From GCA-2720975 sp964467985 (lineage in GTDB: Bacteria > Planctomycetota > UBA1135 > GCA-002686595), in NCBI GenBank assembly GCA_964467985.1, contig CAYXTP010000007.1, forward strand, positions 62,001 to 126,000: a stretch of DNA of 64,000 nt, given 5' to 3'. Positions within the stretch are counted from its first letter, which is position 1. Each line of letters starts with the position of its first letter. A program made the translations under genes and the position numbers. Shown here one piece after another: positions 9,257 to 16,862 of this stretch. Below the pieces are notes generated by a model. The model ran no database searches and was not told where the DNA came from. It saw nothing but the letters and a program-made list of their open reading frames with translations.

Positions 9257-10228
9257 CTAGGCCTTTCGTCGCAGCAGTTCTTGGGCGCGGGCGACGATGC
9301 CGTTTGCATCGAGGCCATAGTGTGCAAGCAGGTCCATCGGCGGTCCGCTCTGGCCGAATTCGCCGTCCATTCCGGCCATTTCCATCGGTACAGGACAGTT
9401 CTTGACGACCGCTTGGGCGACCGCATCCCCAAGCCCCCCCCTGATTTGGTGTTCTTCCACTGTGAGGATCGCTCCACAGTCCCTAGCCGCTTCGGTCACC
9501 AGCTCTTGATCCACGGGATCCACCGTCGAGAGGTTGATGACGCGCGCTTCGATGCCCGTAGCGCTGAGCATTTCAGCCGCGTCGAGGGCCTCCGCCACCT
9601 CGACACCACAGGCACAGATTGCGAGATCGGTCCCCTCACGTAGAACAGTCCCCCGCCCGAGTTCGAAACGGTAGTCGTCGCCCAGAATGACCCTAGTCGA
9701 GGCACGTGAGAGGCGGATGTAGACCGGTCCAGGGATTTCGGCTGCGGCGTGAACGGCGGCGCGTGCCTCAGTCGCATCGGCTGGGACGATTACCTTCATG
9801 TTCGGGATCGTACGCATCAGCGAAATATCTTCGAGCATCTGGTGGGACTTGCCGTCTTCGCCAACGGTGAGCCCTGCGTGCGTGGCACATACTTTCACGT
9901 TCAAGTTCGGCACACAAACACACTGACGCAACTGTTCCCAAGCCTTGCCCGTCGCGAACATCGCAAATGAACTCGCAAATACGGTGCGACCAACAGATGC
10001 CAATCCCGCAGCAGTCCCCATCATGTTGGCTTCGGCCACTCCGAAGTTGAAGAACCTATCGGGGTACGCCTGGCCAAAGGCCTTGGTCTTGGTGGAACCG
10101 GAGAGATCGGCATCAAACACGACGATGTCGTCGCGCAAAGCGCCGAGTGCCAAGAGGGCTTCGCCATACGCGGCTCTCGTGGCGACCTTGGTGACCTCGC
10201 CGGTGGCGAGGGGGGGGCTCAGGGTCAT
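9257..10228 (-). CDS. transketolase, C-terminal subunit
   Basis: This is the pyrimidine-binding and C-terminal half of the split transketolase (323 residues). Family signatures are VFDADLSGSTKTKAFGQAYP, RFFNFGVAEANMMGTAAGLA and the substrate loop GLTVGEDGKSHQMLEDI. The C-terminal domain carries VEEHQIRGGLGDAVAQ. I chose ATG 10228 because homology starts just after it; 57 further codons are open upstream but do not resemble the family. No Shine-Dalgarno is visible (CTCAACTCCTCC precedes ATG). It is the first gene of the leftward run ending at carA. Confidence 0.94.
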   Translation of the reverse strand: MTLSPPLATGEVTKVATRAAYGEALLALGALRDDIVVFDADLSGSTKTKAFGQAYPDRFFNFGVAEANMMGTAAGLASVGRTVFASSFAMFATGKAWEQLRQCVCVPNLNVKVCATHAGLTVGEDGKSHQMLEDISLMRTIPNMKVIVPADATEARAAVHAAAEIPGPVYIRLSRASTRVILGDDYRFELGRGTVLREGTDLAICACGVEVAEALDAAEMLSATGIEARVINLSTVDPVDQELVTEAARDCGAILTVEEHQIRGGLGDAVAQAVVKNCPVPMEMAGMDGEFGQSGPPMDLLAHYGLDANGIVARAQELLRRKA

Positions 10229-10583
10229 GGAGGAGTTGAGTAGTGTGGCCCGCAGATCAGGGGGGCGGTCCACGGGTTGTGAGGGAGTCGCCAATCTGGG
10301 AATGGCGTAGGGGTTTTGTACTCTCGGGCCAGCCCCGGGGCAATCGGGAGGGGTGCACGTGATCCAAACCAAGGGCCGCGAGAGCCCTGTGGGGGACACA
10401 TGGGTGGCCAGAGCTATCCGTGTCCCCCTTGGGGGACATCTGGGGCCTCGGCTCTCACCAGAGGGATCTGCCCTAAACCCATTCGCTGAAAGAGGTTAGG
10501 GTGTTGTCGGACCCCATGCCCCGTTTGGCACGGCACTCGCATGACCCGGTGGTCCGTTCTGTCCCTACTGCTCGGTGAATCCG
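10229..10583. other. divergent intergenic region with GGGGGACA repeats
   Basis: These 355 bases separate the leftward transketolase operon from the rightward EF-hand gene and must hold both promoters. I see no gene. The region contains a half-site GGGGGACACAT at 10391 and, 40 bases further, the palindrome TGTCCCCCTTGGGGGACA at 10421-10438. I could not assign confident -35/-10 boxes. Confidence 0.5.
10391..10438. promoter_or_regulatory. candidate operator: GGGGGACA half-site plus inverted repeat
   Basis: TGTCCCCC (10421-10428) and GGGGGACA (10431-10438) form a perfect 8-base inverted repeat with a two-base centre. A third copy of the half-site, GGGGGACA, begins at 10391, exactly 40 bases (close to four helical turns) before the one at 10431. 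The position between divergent genes suits a transcription-factor site. No regulator gene is visible in the window. Confidence 0.4.
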
Positions 10584-11966
10584 ATGAACATCCATACCAC
10601 TCTCAAAGCCAGTCTGTTCGGAGCCAGTGTCCTGATCCTGATGACCGCCGCCCAAGCCCAGCGCCCGACTTCGGGCGGGACCCTGGAGCGCGCGAGGCAC
10701 CTCTTCTCTCAGATCGACACCAACAAGGACGGTTCCCTCAGCGCGGCTGAAGCGGGCCGCACCAAGATCCCCACACGCGATTTCGTCAGCAGCGATACGA
10801 ACCGGGATCGAAAGTTGTCCGGGGATGAGTTCCTGATTTTCTACCGCAAGCTGCTGGTCAAGGGCAGCAAGCCGGTCGGCCAATCACTCGATGCCGAAGT
10901 GGCTCGGATCCAAGCCGCCTACCGGACCGTCAAGAAAGATGCAGTGAATGGAGGCATTGGCGCTCAGAAAGACGCTCCGAAAGAGGCCGCGAAAGACGCT
11001 GCGAAGGACGCTGGTAAGGGTGTCGAGACCAAGCCCTCAGGTGCCGCACCGGCTGGCTCGGGTCTGACGGATGTCCAACGTGCGCAAATGGCTCGTGACG
11101 CGGCGACCAAGGCGAGGATCGACAACGCTCGCGACCAGAAAAATGCCGACAACAACGCACGTGCCCAAGCGGTTCGTGACTCGTTGGGCAACGGTGGCGC
11201 CCAGAGTGAAGCGGATCGAATTGCCGCTGCTCGCAAGAAGCTGGCGGACCAGGAAGCGCAGCGCATTGCCGACGCCCGGGCTCAGAAGCAAGCCGATGAC
11301 CTGGCTCGAGCACAAGCTGCGCGTAAGAAACTGGCGGACGAAGAAGCAAGGCGCATTGCTGCGGCTCGGGACCACGAGATCCAAGCTGAGAAGGACCGTG
11401 CTATCGAGGCACAGCGTCAGGATGAGCACAAGCAACACCCGGGCAATGGTGCGAAGAAGCTGGGTCCTTTTGAGCGTGTTCAGTCCTATATCAAGCGTCT
11501 TACCGATGCTGGCCGGCTGACTCACGAGCAGGTCAAGGACATCCAGTTCGTCTTGAACGCGAAGGCTTCCAGCGCCGAGAGTGCGGCCCAAGCAACCCAC
11601 CTACGCGAGTCATTGCGGCGAGCCAAGTCCCGTGTCGGAGACGCGGTTCGCGCGGGCCACTTGAGCGCCCAGGAAGGGCGTGAACTCTCGACCATCCTGG
11701 ACGAGAAGGCACACAGGGCCATTGGTGCGCAGGAGCATGCCGGCGGAAACAAGGAGAAACCTGGGCACGGAGAACGACAGCACCCCGTTGCTGGTCCGAA
11801 GCAGGGCGACAAGGGTGACAAGGGCGTCAAGCCCCATCCCGTCAAGGGCCCGGGGGAAGCTCGCGGAACCCTCGGCGCGGGTCGCAAGACCAAGCCCAAG
11901 AGTGCCGGCGTCCGCTCAGTAGGCGGCAAGGGCAAGGGCGAGCGTGGGACCCGCGACGGCTCCTGA
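10584..11966 (+). CDS. secreted EF-hand protein with Ala/Lys/Arg-rich coiled coil and basic tail
   Basis: A signal peptide (TLKASLFGASVLILMTAAQAQ) precedes two EF-hand loops, DTNKDGSLSAAE and DTNRDRKLSGDE, which should bind calcium. Residues about 110-300 are a charged, alanine-rich helix with imperfect repeats (RIDNARDQKNADNNARAQA is echoed by RIADARAQKQADDLARAQA about 58 residues later). A second helical block with two similar Arg-rich segments follows. The last 70 residues are Gly/Lys-rich with a collagen-like GDKGDKG run. ATG 10584 is used; GTG 10575 would add three residues. No known family is recognised over the full length. The acidic Ca-binding N-terminus and very basic C-terminus suggest a role in the envelope or matrix, which is inference only. 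Confidence 0.75.
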   Translation: MNIHTTLKASLFGASVLILMTAAQAQRPTSGGTLERARHLFSQIDTNKDGSLSAAEAGRTKIPTRDFVSSDTNRDRKLSGDEFLIFYRKLLVKGSKPVGQSLDAEVARIQAAYRTVKKDAVNGGIGAQKDAPKEAAKDAAKDAGKGVETKPSGAAPAGSGLTDVQRAQMARDAATKARIDNARDQKNADNNARAQAVRDSLGNGGAQSEADRIAAARKKLADQEAQRIADARAQKQADDLARAQAARKKLADEEARRIAAARDHEIQAEKDRAIEAQRQDEHKQHPGNGAKKLGPFERVQSYIKRLTDAGRLTHEQVKDIQFVLNAKASSAESAAQATHLRESLRRAKSRVGDAVRAGHLSAQEGRELSTILDEKAHRAIGAQEHAGGNKEKPGHGERQHPVAGPKQGDKGDKGVKPHPVKGPGEARGTLGAGRKTKPKSAGVRSVGGKGKGERGTRDGS

Positions 11967-12004
11967 TCCGACAGCCCGTCCCCAGGCAAACCATCGAGTA
12001 AGTG

Positions 12005-12033
12005 AAGTGGCCGCGGCTTGTCCGCGGCCACTT
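12005..12033. terminator. bidirectional hairpin between convergent genes
   Basis: A perfect 12-base stem (AAGTGGCCGCGG at 12005-12016 pairing with CCGCGGCCACTT at 12022-12033) with a five-base loop sits between the EF-hand gene and queD, whose 3' ends face each other. It has no long U-tract on either strand, so it may be a weak terminator or an RNA 3'-end stabiliser. Confidence 0.6.
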
Positions 12034-12059
12034 GCGTTCTGGAATTCCCGGCGTTCGCG

Positions 12060-12491
12060 TTATCCGTTGGGTCCGCGGTACACGACCCAATTGTCCTCGC
12101 TTTCCAGCAGGCGCAATAGACTGAGGCTGCCTGGGTGCCACTCGCTCTCCCGCGCGGCCAAGAGATCCCAGAAAGCAACGACAAGAGTCTCGGCGGTGAA
12201 GATCTCCAATTGTGCGAGCGCGGGCACGTCCCTATTCAGGAAGCGATGGTCGACCTGGTCAAAGACCTCCTCTTTCATCGCTTGGGCCAGCGTGTTCAGG
12301 TTGACCACCATGCCTGTCTTGGGGTCAACAGGCCCGCGCACGGTGGCTTCCAGCACGTAGTTGTGGCCGTGGACCCTCAAACAGGGTCCATAGGTGGCCT
12401 CGTTCTCGGAATCGCTGAGGTGCGGCGACTTGAGTTGGTGGGCTGCTGAAAATTCAAGTCTGTGGACGATTTCGACGGTGGGGAGGGGCAT
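12060..12491 (-). CDS. queD: 6-carboxytetrahydropterin synthase / 6-pyruvoyl-tetrahydropterin synthase family
   Basis: QueD converts dihydroneopterin triphosphate to 6-carboxytetrahydropterin for queuosine or another 7-deazapurine. The 143 residues carry the zinc histidines in FSAAH and CLRVHGHNY, the catalytic Cys immediately before LRVHGH, the conserved GMVVNLNTL and the DHRFLN catalytic segment, and the C-terminal E...YRG. ATG 12491 was chosen because AAAGGA lies 6 bases upstream and homology starts here; 60 open codons upstream look non-coding. It is transcribed divergently from the DUF2203-like gene. No other queuosine genes are seen here. Confidence 0.88.
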   Translation of the reverse strand: MPLPTVEIVHRLEFSAAHQLKSPHLSDSENEATYGPCLRVHGHNYVLEATVRGPVDPKTGMVVNLNTLAQAMKEEVFDQVDHRFLNRDVPALAQLEIFTAETLVVAFWDLLAARESEWHPGSLSLLRLLESEDNWVVYRGPNG

Positions 12492-12523
12492 TGGGAGTCC
12501 TTTTGGAACAGTTGTGCGAGCAG

Positions 12524-12536
12524 AGCATAGGAACTG
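12524..12536 (-). promoter_or_regulatory. putative -10 region of queD (motif shared with a porin gene)
   Basis: The 13-mer CAGTTCCTATGCT on the minus strand ends 33 bases upstream of the queD start. The identical 13-mer occurs 36 bases upstream of the porin start at 16778. TATGCT is a plausible -10 box, and TATGCT also precedes the tRNA gene at 55853. A clear -35 box is not visible. Confidence 0.45.
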
Positions 12537-12670
12537 TTTCGGATACGTGTCGTGGGCACCCGCTGTACGCCTTTCTGCCCCGGGGATGCACGCTTTCGGG
12601 CCGAAAGAGCCTTCGGTTTTTGGCGTATTCCGGCTCTGTGAAGGGCCCCCCCAACCCAAGGAGCCTTCCA

Positions 12671-13027
12671 ATGAAACGCGCCTACGACAGAGACCGAGCC
12701 CGCAACCTGATCCCCCTGTTGGGATCGATCACCCGGGAGATCGCTGAGCGAGCTCACGAGGCTCGTATTCTGCAAGGCCGTCTCGGCAAGCTCGAAGACG
12801 AGCCCATGTGTGAAGAGCTCGTTGACTTGCGCGCCAAGCTGGCCAGTCACCGTCGCGAGATTCGACTCTCGCTCAAGGAGCTCGAACGTCTGGGCTGCGC
12901 CATGGACGAGGACGCGCCGGGCCAGATCCGCATTCCGGGCAGGGACGGGGACTTTGATCACGGCTTCCAGTTTGACCCTGGCAGCTACTCACTGCGCCGT
13001 GTCGAATCCGGGATCAACATCGCCTAG
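12671..13027 (+). CDS. small DUF2203-like conserved protein
   Basis: This 118-residue soluble protein is mostly helical in its first two thirds, with RNLIPLLGSITREIAERAHEA near the N-terminus. It ends with a Gly/Asp-rich stretch (IPGRDGDFDHGFQFDPGS). The layout of two helices and a short beta-like tail resembles DUF2203, but I cannot confirm the family by eye. The start has a good ribosome site (AAGGAG, 7 bases before ATG). It is divergent from queD and followed by a strong terminator, so it is probably monocistronic. Confidence 0.75.
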   Translation: MKRAYDRDRARNLIPLLGSITREIAERAHEARILQGRLGKLEDEPMCEELVDLRAKLASHRREIRLSLKELERLGCAMDEDAPGQIRIPGRDGDFDHGFQFDPGSYSLRRVESGINIA

Positions 13028-13071
13028 ACAGGCTGCGTGCAGGATTCCAATCCACGCAATTCAGTGTGGAG

Positions 13072-13102
13072 GGCCGTCCCGAAAAACCGGGGCGGCCTTT
13101 TT
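13072..13102 (+). terminator. rho-independent terminator
   Basis: GGCCGTCCCG (13072-13081) pairs with CGGGGCGGCC (13088-13097), with one G-U wobble and a six-base loop, and is followed by TTTTT. It ends the transcript of the DUF2203-like gene. Confidence 0.85.
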
Positions 13103-13135
13103 CGTTGGACCCGCAGACGATCCCTGCTGGCAACT

Positions 13136-13834
13136 TCACTCCGGCGGCGGGACAGCTAGGTCCGCCGCGTCGCCATCAGTATTCAAGCCAGCCCACACGA
13201 TTTCAGCTACATCCTCGGGTCGGTTCATACTCTCTCGGTCCCAGTCCCCCGCAACGCCGTCAAAGATCTCCGTGTCCGTGGCTCCGGGATAGACCGTCGA
13301 AACTCGAATCTCGTCAGCGCGCAGGTCTTCCCGAAGCCCATTCGAGAACCCCATCAACCCTGCTTTCATGGCGCAGTAGGTTGAGCTTCCCGCAAATCCC
13401 TGTTGAGCGGCGACGGACGCGATGTTGAACACGTGGGCCGGCGACCCTGCCCGCAAGCCATCCAGAGCACAGCGCGTGACGAGCCACGCACTGCGTAGAT
13501 CAACCTTGTAGAACTTCTCCCACACCTCCAACGTGGTCTCCGCAAACGGAACGACGTCGAAAATCCCAGCATTGTTGACGAGCACATTGAGCGTCCCACC
13601 AAAACTCTGAAGAACACCCTGGACCCCGGCCGCAACGGACTCGGGATCGGCCACGTCCATCTCTTGAACCAATCCGACTCCGCCCGCCAGGACGACCTCG
13701 CGGGAGACCTCTGCCAGCGCGTCTGAGCTGCGTGAGCAAAGGGCCACGTGAGCCCCTTCCCGGGCGAAACGAAGGGCGATCGCTCTCCCAATCCCGCGAC
13801 TCGCTCCCGTTACCAGTACTCGTGTGGACTTCAT
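13136..13834 (-). CDS. short-chain dehydrogenase/reductase
   Basis: This is a classical SDR of 232 residues. It has the NAD(P) loop TGASRGIGRAIA, the NNAG motif, and the active-site Tyr-x-x-x-Lys in STYCAMKAGLMG with an upstream Ser in NIASVA. The Arg after the first strand (CSRSS) suggests NADPH preference. The C-terminal YPGATDTEI segment is typical of ketoacyl-reductase-like members. The substrate cannot be inferred from its neighbours. It runs toward the terminator at 13072 from the opposite strand. Confidence 0.9.
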   Translation of the reverse strand: MKSTRVLVTGASRGIGRAIALRFAREGAHVALCSRSSDALAEVSREVVLAGGVGLVQEMDVADPESVAAGVQGVLQSFGGTLNVLVNNAGIFDVVPFAETTLEVWEKFYKVDLRSAWLVTRCALDGLRAGSPAHVFNIASVAAQQGFAGSSTYCAMKAGLMGFSNGLREDLRADEIRVSTVYPGATDTEIFDGVAGDWDRESMNRPEDVAEIVWAGLNTDGDAADLAVPPPE

Positions 13835-13863
13835 TGGATCCGCGTGGTTTGGATCTCAGGCTC

Positions 13864-14133
13864 TCAGCGATCGTCCAAGATGAGTGCGTCGCTCTCCTGG
13901 TCGGCCTCGAGGCGGCGCTTCAAGAAGGATCGCATCCCATCGTAATCGTATCCGGCACGCCAAAGGTACTGCGCAGAATTCGTGTCGGCACGAGTCTCTT
14001 GGGCTTGGCTGAATGTGGTCATGAGTTTCTGCCCAATGCCTGTCCCGGCGACCTCCCCCACCTTGCCACCCAAGGGCATGGAGCTGACCTGCGCCCGCCT
14101 CCCGTACCGAGTCCCAATGTTAGTCCAGGACGG
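13864..14133 (-). pseudogene. possible remnant of an M48-type metallopeptidase
   Basis: An open frame closed upstream by a stop at 14134-14136 encodes about 90 residues. It contains QETRADTNSAQYLWRAGYDY followed by DGM, which resembles the third-ligand region of M48 peptidases (E..AD ... Y(L/M).RAGYD..GM). The HExxH half that should precede it is not found in any frame in the roughly 200 bases upstream. The likely explanation is a truncated gene, although a short functional protein starting at ATG 14079 (71 residues) is possible. Confidence 0.35.
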
Positions 14134-14323
14134 TCAGCCAGAAGCTAGCCTCTCGCGTGGGGACTCCAGACGGCGTCATGCCTGGCCAAAGGGTTCAACG
14201 CCTCGTCCTGTGGCTGATCTATGCCCGCCGCCTTGCGCATTCTCCACTCGAGCAATGACGCTTCGAAAGGGGCGCGCGCGGGAGTGTGGCGCCCGGGCTT
14301 GGCCGGGTAGACTGCGGACCAAC

Positions 14324-15109
14324 ATGGCTTGGAATCCCTTGGCTACGCAATTCTGCTTGGAGCTCGCCTTTGGCGTGCTCTTGGGGCTGTGCTTCCTCCC
14401 GCGCGCTCCGCTGGGGACCTTCTTCTTCTTGATGATGGGGGCTACCGCGCTTCTGCCTCTGCTCGTGGGTGGCCTCGCGCCGCCCATCTACGCAGGGGCG
14501 CCATGGGATGCGCCGGCTACGGTTTGCGTTCTGGCCGGCGCACTCGGTTTCCCGTGGCTCATGGGGCCCGTCAAGAGTCAGCTGCGGCGCCTGGCGACCA
14601 TCTGGGCCACCCTCGGTTGTGGAGCAGCGCTGGTCTTCGTGGTACGGGATGTCCCGGGTGTGGATTGCACCGGGGCACTCGTCTTGGGCGGTTTGTCTGC
14701 GATGGCCACAGGGCTTGTGGCAGGTAGCGTGGGCCTCGCCATGGTCCTCGGACATTGGTACTTGACCGTGCCGCAGCTTCCTGTCGCCTGGCTGAGCCGG
14801 ATCAACCGCCTGACGATCTGGTCCATGATCTTCTCGAGCGTGATGCTCTGCGCGTCTTGCTGGGTTTCAGCGGGAGACTTCGAGCAGATGGACCGCCCCT
14901 TGTTTGGGGCCTGGGGATTGTTTTTCTTGGGGACGCGAGTCGCTACGGGGCTTGCCCTGCCCCTGTTGTTCGCCTGGATGACCGCGGGTTCGCTGCGCTA
15001 TGGGAACACCCGTTCTGCTACCGGTATCCTGTACGCATCCACGGTACTCGTCCTCATCGGGACGGCCGTGTCGATTTCCTTGCAGGATTCCTACGGCATC
15101 CCCCTTTGA
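14324..15109 (+). CDS. multi-pass membrane protein of unknown function
   Basis: This 261-residue protein has about eight hydrophobic helices, starting with ATQFCLELAFGVLLGLCFLP and ending with LYASTVLVLIGTAVSI. A conserved-looking GHWYLTVPQLP motif lies between helices five and six, whose His and Trp might bind a cofactor. I do not recognise the family. ATG 14324 is the first Met before the first helix. The stop overlaps the TTG start of the following zinc-ribbon gene (TTGA), so the two are probably made together. Confidence 0.75.
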   Translation: MAWNPLATQFCLELAFGVLLGLCFLPRAPLGTFFFLMMGATALLPLLVGGLAPPIYAGAPWDAPATVCVLAGALGFPWLMGPVKSQLRRLATIWATLGCGAALVFVVRDVPGVDCTGALVLGGLSAMATGLVAGSVGLAMVLGHWYLTVPQLPVAWLSRINRLTIWSMIFSSVMLCASCWVSAGDFEQMDRPLFGAWGLFFLGTRVATGLALPLLFAWMTAGSLRYGNTRSATGILYASTVLVLIGTAVSISLQDSYGIPL

Positions 15110-15630
15110 CTCAGCAGCCCACACCGATTCGCTGGATTGAACTGGGGTTGCCCCATCCCACGGATCCAGATCGCCTGATTTTCCTTCAGGCGGACGGTCC
15201 GTTCGCCCTGCGCAAGTGGTATCGCCACCCTGTTGGCGAGGGCGAATACCACCTCGACCTGAGCCGCCGTACGGAAGACGGAGGCCTGACCGGGTGTCTG
15301 CATTGTGGCCATCTCGAGCTGTACACGCGCAAGCGCTTCCCCAAGCGGCTAGGAATGGGCATCGTTGTCGCTGCCGCAGTGCTGGCACCCTTTACCCACT
15401 ACATCAGCTTGGCTGTCGCCGCTGCCCTGGACTTCCTCTTCTACCGCTTCGCTCGCAACGAAGTTCTCTGCTACTCGTGCGGTTCCGTTCACCGCGGTTT
15501 TCGAGCGCAGCCACGTCACCCGGTATTCGATCGGACGATATCGGAGAGGCTCATGCACGGCGAGAAGGCCGTGATGGGTAGCCCCATGCGGGATGGCGGA
15601 ACTGCGGATGCTCCCGACCCGGAACACTAG
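15106..15630 (+). CDS. membrane-associated protein with paired CxxC (zinc-ribbon-like) motifs
   Basis: The 174 residues contain CLHCGHLELYTRKRFPKRLG, a hydrophobic hairpin (IVVAAAVLAPFTHYISLAVA), and a second CYSCGSVHRG. The two CxxC pairs on either side of the membrane segment could share one metal. The start is most likely TTG 15106, overlapping the previous stop, because no ATG occurs before the conserved part. It is probably a partner of the upstream membrane protein. The function is unknown. Confidence 0.7.
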   Translation: MTQQPTPIRWIELGLPHPTDPDRLIFLQADGPFALRKWYRHPVGEGEYHLDLSRRTEDGGLTGCLHCGHLELYTRKRFPKRLGMGIVVAAAVLAPFTHYISLAVAAALDFLFYRFARNEVLCYSCGSVHRGFRAQPRHPVFDRTISERLMHGEKAVMGSPMRDGGTADAPDPEH

Positions 15631-15689
15631 TCATCCGCGTGGGCGGCACGCTGCCGGGGCACGCAGTCGAGCGCCGTTCCCGTCGGCAT

Positions 15690-16778
15690 TCAGAAGCTGA
15701 GCGTGAGCCCGATCCCGAACAGGTCCGCGTCGTCCCCATTAGAGCTTTCCGTACTGAAATTGACCTGCAACTTGGCGTCATGGCCCGAGACGTAGTAATT
15801 CGCGCCCAGCGTTAGAAGCTCGCGGTCGAGCACATCATCGAAGATCTCGAACCGCACGCCCGCTTCCCAGTCATCGCCAGGCAGCATGTGGCTGCAGGTC
15901 AAGCTGATGGGTGTTGTGTCGCCCCGTCCCGCGTCGAGTTCTGTCGGCAGAATGTGTCCGGCAGCCACATCGAGGGCCGTGTAGTCGGCCTCGTAATCGA
16001 CGACCTCGAGCTGCGCGTAGAAGCGAGCCATAGAGAAAGCCACGTCCGCAGCGGTGGCCATGCCGTCGTCCCCGGCCTCGTCATTGGAGTAGGCCACTCC
16101 GGCCGTCATGCGTGGCTCCACAGGCGCCCCATAGGCGCCTTCCGTGTCTCCCATTCCTTCACCCACCAGGTCCAACTCCAAGCGCGAACTGATGAGCAAG
16201 TCGTCGAGGGTCAAGTCGAATCCGTTTTGTGCAGCCACGTTCCAATGCAGCGGCCCATGCTCGATAGACAGCATGGCGCCCTGGCGAGACTCGTCTCGCA
16301 CTCGGTAGAAGAGCGAGTTTCGCGTGGGCAATATGAACAGGTTGCGGTTCGCTTCGACTTGCGCCGTTGCCAAGAAGGGCGTGCGGAACTGTCCGACATG
16401 CAAGAGCGCTCCGTCAGTTACGACAAGACGAGCGAAGGCGTCCAGCAAGGTTGCCGAGCCACTGGCGAAGTCCGCCGATAGGCGCACAGCCGCGGGCCCG
16501 TGGTTGCCGTCCAGGTAGATTCTGGCGTTGTCGACCGCGAACGCGCTGTAGTCGATGTCCGTGCCCGCAGGCAAGTCCCCCGATGCCGCGTAGTTCACTC
16601 GCGTGAAACCCCAGAAGGACAAGTCGTCGGTGGTAAACCCCTGGGTCCTGGCGAGCGCGGAGACTTCCGTGTCCAGCGCGACCATTTCGCCTTCTACTTC
16701 CGCCTTGGATGCGGGGGTTTCAGAGGCCTTACCGGTGGACAGGGGCAGCAAGAAAGTGAGAGGCAGAAACAGGTGCAT
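15690..16778 (-). CDS. outer-membrane porin of the tandem array (member 1, distal)
   Basis: This beta-barrel porin has 362 residues. A signal peptide (LFLPLTFLLPLSTGKA) is followed by a short helical stretch and alternating strands. Family landmarks are DNARIYLDGNHGP, VGQFRTPFLATAQ, GDTTPISLTCS, DDWEAGVRFEIFDD, ANYYVSGHDAKLQVNF and a terminal Phe, the usual signal for the Bam machinery. The layout resembles the OprP/OprO-like porins. It is the most divergent of five paralogues on this strand and the last in order. A promoter-like TATGCT lies 36 bases upstream of ATG 16778. Confidence 0.85.
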   Translation of the reverse strand: MHLFLPLTFLLPLSTGKASETPASKAEVEGEMVALDTEVSALARTQGFTTDDLSFWGFTRVNYAASGDLPAGTDIDYSAFAVDNARIYLDGNHGPAAVRLSADFASGSATLLDAFARLVVTDGALLHVGQFRTPFLATAQVEANRNLFILPTRNSLFYRVRDESRQGAMLSIEHGPLHWNVAAQNGFDLTLDDLLISSRLELDLVGEGMGDTEGAYGAPVEPRMTAGVAYSNDEAGDDGMATAADVAFSMARFYAQLEVVDYEADYTALDVAAGHILPTELDAGRGDTTPISLTCSHMLPGDDWEAGVRFEIFDDVLDRELLTLGANYYVSGHDAKLQVNFSTESSNGDDADLFGIGLTLSF

Positions 16779-16813
16779 GAGACCAAGAGTGAAGGGTTAG
16801 CGGAGCCACAAAC

Positions 16814-16826
16814 AGCATAGGAACTG
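16814..16826 (-). promoter_or_regulatory. putative -10 region of porin member 1
   Basis: CAGTTCCTATGCT on the minus strand is identical to the sequence upstream of queD and lies at nearly the same distance from the start codon (36 versus 33 bases). The -10 would be TATGCT. No convincing -35 was found. Confidence 0.45.
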
Positions 16827-16862
16827 GCTCTTGCGCTTTCCCCCATTTGATTCCCTTGGTCC

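Noticed and set aside
10257..10439. small minus-strand frame upstream of the transketolase C subunit
   Set aside because: No homology, no ribosome site, and it covers the palindromic repeat region. It is better read as non-coding.
14219..14755. 178-codon minus-strand frame opposite the membrane protein gene
   Set aside because: The Arg/Pro/Gln-rich translation is a shadow of the hydrophobic plus-strand gene. It also gave no HExxH that would rescue the M48-like fragment.
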